Source: an uncultured Clostridia bacterium (GTDB taxonomy: Bacteria > Bacillota > Clostridia > Oscillospirales > Acutalibacteraceae). Taken from it: a DNA stretch of 8,426 nt. Location: the NCBI GenBank assembly GCA_945869905.1, contig CAMBQD010000033.1:1-8426 (forward strand), read 5' to 3'. The notes below the pieces were generated by a model that saw nothing but the letters and a program-made list of their open reading frames with translations, ran no database searches and had not been told where the DNA came from. Every line of letters begins with the position of its first letter. Positions within the stretch are counted from its first letter, which is position 1. Made by a program: the position numbers and the translations under genes. Of this stretch, positions 6,470 to 8,426 are shown one piece after another.

Positions 6470-7624
6470 ATGAAAGTAGAAATTTCCGACAGCATAAAAT
6501 ACATTGGCGAAAGTGTTTATGACCTTGACCTTTTTGAAAGTCAGTACATAGTACCAAATGGTATGGCATATAACTCATATGTTATCCTTGATGATAAAAT
6601 TGCAGTGATGGATACGGCTGATATTATTGTTAAGGATAAGTGGCTTGATAATTTGCAGGCTGTGCTTAACGGCAGAACTCCGGACTATCTTGTTATTCAG
6701 CATCTTGAGCCTGACCATTCAGCAAATATCAAGGCGGTTACAGACCTTTATCCTGATGTAAAAATCGTTTGCTCTGCAAAGGCTAAGGCTATGCTGCCGC
6801 AGTTTGCAGATGTTAATATGGAAAATGTTATTGATAAAAAAGAGGGCGAAACTCTTGAGCTTGGCTCCCATACTCTCACATTTGTTATGGCACCTATGGT
6901 TCACTGGCCTGAGGTAATGATGTCCTATGAAAGCAGTGAAAAGGTGCTTTTCTCAGCCGATGCCTTTGGTAAATTCGGTGCTCTTGATGCAGATGAGGGC
7001 TGGTCCTGTGAGGCAAGAAGATATTATTTCAATATCGTTGGCAAATACGGTGCACAGGTGCAGGCAGTACTTAAAAAAGCGGCAGGTCTTGATATTAAGA
7101 CAATATGTCCTCTTCACGGTCCGATACTTACAGATACAATTCCGCAGGTGCTTGACCTTTACAATACGTGGTCATCATATGAGCCGGAGGATGAGGGTGT
7201 TTTTATTGCCTACGCATCAATTCACGGCAACACAGCCAAGGCGGCTGAAATGATGAAAGAAATTCTTGAGAAAAAGGGTTGCCCAAGGGTTGCTATCGCC
7301 GATTTGTCAAGAGACGATATTGCCGAGTGTGTGGAGGACGCCTTCAGACACAGCACACTGCTTTGCATGGCGTCAAGCTATGACGGCGGAGTATTTGCGC
7401 CTATGTCTGATTTTATTCATCATCTTAAGAGCAAGGCTTTCCAGAACAGAAGGGTTGCTTTTGTAGAAAACGGCTCATGGGCTCCAACCGCCGCAAAAAC
7501 AATGAGGGCAGAATTTGAGCAGATGAAAAATATTACCTTTGTGGGTGATACGGTTACAATAAGAACCACGGTTAAAGACGCGGATATTGCCGCACTTGAA
7601 AAGCTGGCAGACGAGATAAAATAA
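6470..7624 (+). CDS. Flavodiiron protein (FprA type), O2/NO reductase
   Basis: Soluble enzyme that reduces O2 to water or NO to N2O with electrons from rubredoxin or coenzyme; 384 residues from ATG 6470, the typical two-domain length (about 390-410). The N-terminal metallo-beta-lactamase-like domain (about 1-240) has the full diiron set: His78-x-Glu80-x-Asp82-His83 (HLEPDH), His145 (VHWPE), Asp164 (SADAFG) and His216 (CPLHGP). The flavodoxin domain (about 243-384) has the FMN phosphate loop SIHGNT (250-255) and SSYDGG and NGSWAP loops. No C-terminal rubredoxin is fused, so an external donor is needed; the rubredoxin domain of the upstream rubrerythrin is not an obvious one. The frame stays open 15 codons upstream, but AAGGAGG (6453-6458 region) sits about 10 nt before ATG 6470 and fixes the start. 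Flanked by its own promoter and terminator; next to perR and rubrerythrin it completes an oxygen/peroxide defence cluster. Confidence 0.95.
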   Translation: MKVEISDSIKYIGESVYDLDLFESQYIVPNGMAYNSYVILDDKIAVMDTADIIVKDKWLDNLQAVLNGRTPDYLVIQHLEPDHSANIKAVTDLYPDVKIVCSAKAKAMLPQFADVNMENVIDKKEGETLELGSHTLTFVMAPMVHWPEVMMSYESSEKVLFSADAFGKFGALDADEGWSCEARRYYFNIVGKYGAQVQAVLKKAAGLDIKTICPLHGPILTDTIPQVLDLYNTWSSYEPEDEGVFIAYASIHGNTAKAAEMMKEILEKKGCPRVAIADLSRDDIAECVEDAFRHSTLLCMASSYDGGVFAPMSDFIHHLKSKAFQNRRVAFVENGSWAPTAAKTMRAEFEQMKNITFVGDTVTIRTTVKDADIAALEKLADEIK

Positions 7625-7633
7625 TAGCCGATT

Positions 7634-7662
7634 AAACTCCTCTTAACCGAGGAGTTTTTTCT
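7634..7662 (+). terminator. Rho-independent terminator after the flavodiiron gene
   Basis: AAACTCCTC (7634-7642) pairs perfectly with GAGGAGTTT (7649-7657) around a 6-nt loop TTAACC, and the stem runs into TTTTTT. It starts 10 nt after the stop codon. Confidence 0.93.
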
Positions 7663-7666
7663 TTAT

Positions 7667-7695
7667 TTGACAAATTACGTCATTTGTATTATTAT
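7667..7695 (+). promoter_or_regulatory. Strong promoter of the barrel-less amidohydrolase gene, with internal palindrome
   Basis: A perfect TTGACA (7667-7672), a 17-nt spacer, and TATTAT (7690-7695). Within it, ACAAAT (7670-7675) and ATTTGT (7682-7687) form a perfect 6-bp inverted repeat with a 6-nt centre, placed between -35 and -10 where a repressor could act. The promoter is well supported; the operator role is a guess. Confidence 0.72.
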
Positions 7696-7728
7696 GTCGT
7701 TGAAAATAAGTAACAACGGAGCATTGTT

Positions 7729-8055
7729 ATGATAACTGTTTATAAAAATGCCGATTTTATTACCCTAAACAGCCATAATGATATTTGTTCGGTTATGGTG
7801 GTAAACGGCAAGGAAATTGTGTATGTTGGCTATAATACACCCTTGTGTTATGATGACGCCAAGGTGGTTGATTTACACGGCGGATATGTTATTCCGCTTA
7901 TTAACGATATGGTTTATTATGACATTTCCCACGCACATTGCAAGGTTTTGCAGGAGGGGGAAAGGGCAGATTTTATAGTCATTGACAGAAATGTTTTAAA
8001 GGAAAGAAATCCTCAGATACTTGAGGTGTACAAAAAGGGCAAGAAAAAGCTGTAA
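7729..8055 (+). CDS. Small protein made of amidohydrolase beta-sandwich halves, catalytic barrel absent
   Basis: A 108-residue protein. Residues 1-60 resemble the N-terminal segment of YtcJ/imidazolonepropionase-type amidohydrolases: MVVNGKEIVYVGYNTPL (usually VKDGRIVAVG) and AKVVDLHGGYVIPLIND (usually VIDLKGKTVLPGFIDSHVH). Residues 73-108 resemble their extreme C-terminus: VLQEGERADFIVIDRNVL (usually IEVGKLADFVVLDRDPL), then ILEVYKKGKKKL. In full enzymes some 350-450 residues of TIM barrel lie between these halves; here only about 12 do. The first metal-binding HxH after Asp60 is missing (DMVYYD), so hydrolase activity is not expected. SD CGGAG lies about 8 nt before ATG. A near-consensus promoter and a terminator frame it as a single-gene unit with an intact reading frame, which argues against simple decay. 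It may be a binding or scaffold domain, or an in-frame deletion remnant. Family resemblance is by eye; function unknown. Confidence 0.75.
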   Translation: MITVYKNADFITLNSHNDICSVMVVNGKEIVYVGYNTPLCYDDAKVVDLHGGYVIPLINDMVYYDISHAHCKVLQEGERADFIVIDRNVLKERNPQILEVYKKGKKKL

Positions 8056-8064
8056 TATAATTTT

Positions 8065-8094
8065 AACGGCACTGCTGATGCAGCGCCGTTTTTT
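8065..8094 (+). terminator. Rho-independent terminator after the small amidohydrolase-like gene
   Basis: AACGGC (8065-8070) pairs with GCCGTT (8085-8090); after one A/C mismatch, CTGC (8072-8075) pairs with GCAG (8080-8083) around the loop TGAT. A run of six Ts (8089-8094) overlaps the stem end. It lies 9 nt after the stop codon. Confidence 0.92.
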
Positions 8095-8155
8095 CTGCGG
8101 CATTTTTCACTTTGATTCGTGACAAGCCCTTTGCTTATATAATCTGTTAGGGTAG

Positions 8156-8426
8156 GCAATGAAGAGTAATCCGAACCTGCCAAAAATACAGTATTAAAGC
8201 GACTTTTGTATTTTTCACTGTTGCCTTGCGCCGGCAAGGCTTCCATCTCAAAATCCAAAATTCATCTTTACTTCAAGCATTTTTGGTCTGCGAGTTTAAA
8301 TTGTGCTGATTTGTTCTTAATCAAGGCATAAAAACGCAGGAATACTTTATGTATTCCGAGTATTTTTAACACAGAGTAAGGGCAAATCAGCCAATTTAAA
8401 CCACGGTTCGGATTGCTCTTCATTGC
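8156..8426. repeat. Inverted-repeat-bounded, hairpin-rich element (MITE-like or structured RNA)
   Basis: The first 22 nt (8156-8177, starting GCAATGAAGAG) are the reverse complement of the last 22 nt (8405-8426), with one difference (T8167 opposite G8415) that still pairs as G-U in RNA. Inside are several hairpins. AAAAATACA (8182-8190) pairs with TGTATTTTT (8207-8215), with AAAG/CTTT continuing inside. GCCTTGC (8223-8229) pairs with GCAAGGC (8234-8240). A long arm 8294-8313 pairs with 8383-8401, 19 bp with one bulged T, continues into TTCTTA/TAAGGG, and is capped by GGAATAC (8339-8345) with GTATTCC (8351-8357). No credible gene is encoded. The right boundary coincides with the window end, so a target-site duplication cannot be checked. 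The stretch 8095-8155 before it shows nothing except a TATAAT at 8138-8143. Confidence 0.7.
8294..8401. repeat. Long internal hairpin within the terminal element
   Basis: GTTTAAATTG (8294-8303) pairs with CAATTTAAAC (8392-8401); T8304 is bulged; GCTGATTTG (8305-8313) pairs with CAAATCAGC (8383-8391). The helix can extend through TTCTTA (8314-8319) with TAAGGG (8377-8382) using two G-U pairs. After an internal loop come TAAAAA with TTTTTA, then the GGAATAC/GTATTCC cap with a TTTAT loop. There is no T-run after it, so it is not a terminator. Confidence 0.75.

Noticed and set aside
8013..8258. Minus-strand open frame of 81 codons overlapping the end of the small amidohydrolase-like gene and the hairpin element
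   Set aside because: It runs backwards through the terminator and the 3' end of a well-supported gene, has no clear SD at its ATG, and its codons come largely from hairpin DNA. No recognisable domain.
8156..8426. CRISPR array or tRNA/rRNA gene in the hairpin-rich end
   Set aside because: No direct repeats with regular spacing, no cloverleaf with T-loop consensus and no rRNA-like conserved stretch; the repeats are inverted, not direct.

Overview
The window reads as chromosomal DNA of an anaerobic, low-to-mid GC Gram-positive bacterium, most likely a gut-type member of the Clostridia (Oscillospiraceae/Ruminococcaceae or a relative). The reasons are strong Shine-Dalgarno (SD) sites, frequent UUG starts, AT-rich promoters close to the sigma-A consensus, a DUF4250 small protein, and an oxygen-defence set of PerR, reverse rubrerythrin and a flavodiiron protein. 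The assignment rests on gene content only.

Left half, minus strand (about 5020 down to 1): a tightly packed translation operon, gltX (glutamyl-tRNA synthetase), glnS (glutaminyl-tRNA synthetase), then typA/bipA (ribosome-associated GTPase, cut by the window edge). gltX stops inside the glnS start region and typA begins 14 nt after the glnS stop codon, on a UUG codon. One promoter upstream of gltX (TTGATT-17-GATAAT) probably drives all three. The operon charges tRNA with Glu and Gln directly and adds a ribosome/stress factor.

Middle, plus strand (about 5060-6405): a 58-residue DUF4250 gene sits just after the divergent intergenic region. It is followed by perR, which has a perfect-consensus promoter and two tandem Per-box-like operators over its transcription start, then a reverse rubrerythrin 28 nt downstream and a rho-independent terminator. 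The layout predicts an autoregulated peroxide-sensing unit that controls a peroxide-reducing enzyme.

Right, plus strand (6406-8094): a flavodiiron protein (oxygen or NO reductase) with its own promoter and terminator. Next is a compact single-gene unit with promoter, SD and terminator. It encodes a 108-residue protein that looks like the N- and C-terminal beta-sandwich halves of a YtcJ-type amidohydrolase joined together, with the whole catalytic barrel missing.

Far right (8095-8426): no convincing gene. From 8156 to the last base there is a 271-nt segment bounded by a near-perfect 22-bp inverted repeat and packed with nested hairpins. It is either a MITE-like palindromic repeat or a structured RNA. 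This segment and the barrel-less amidohydrolase are the two least explained items in the window.
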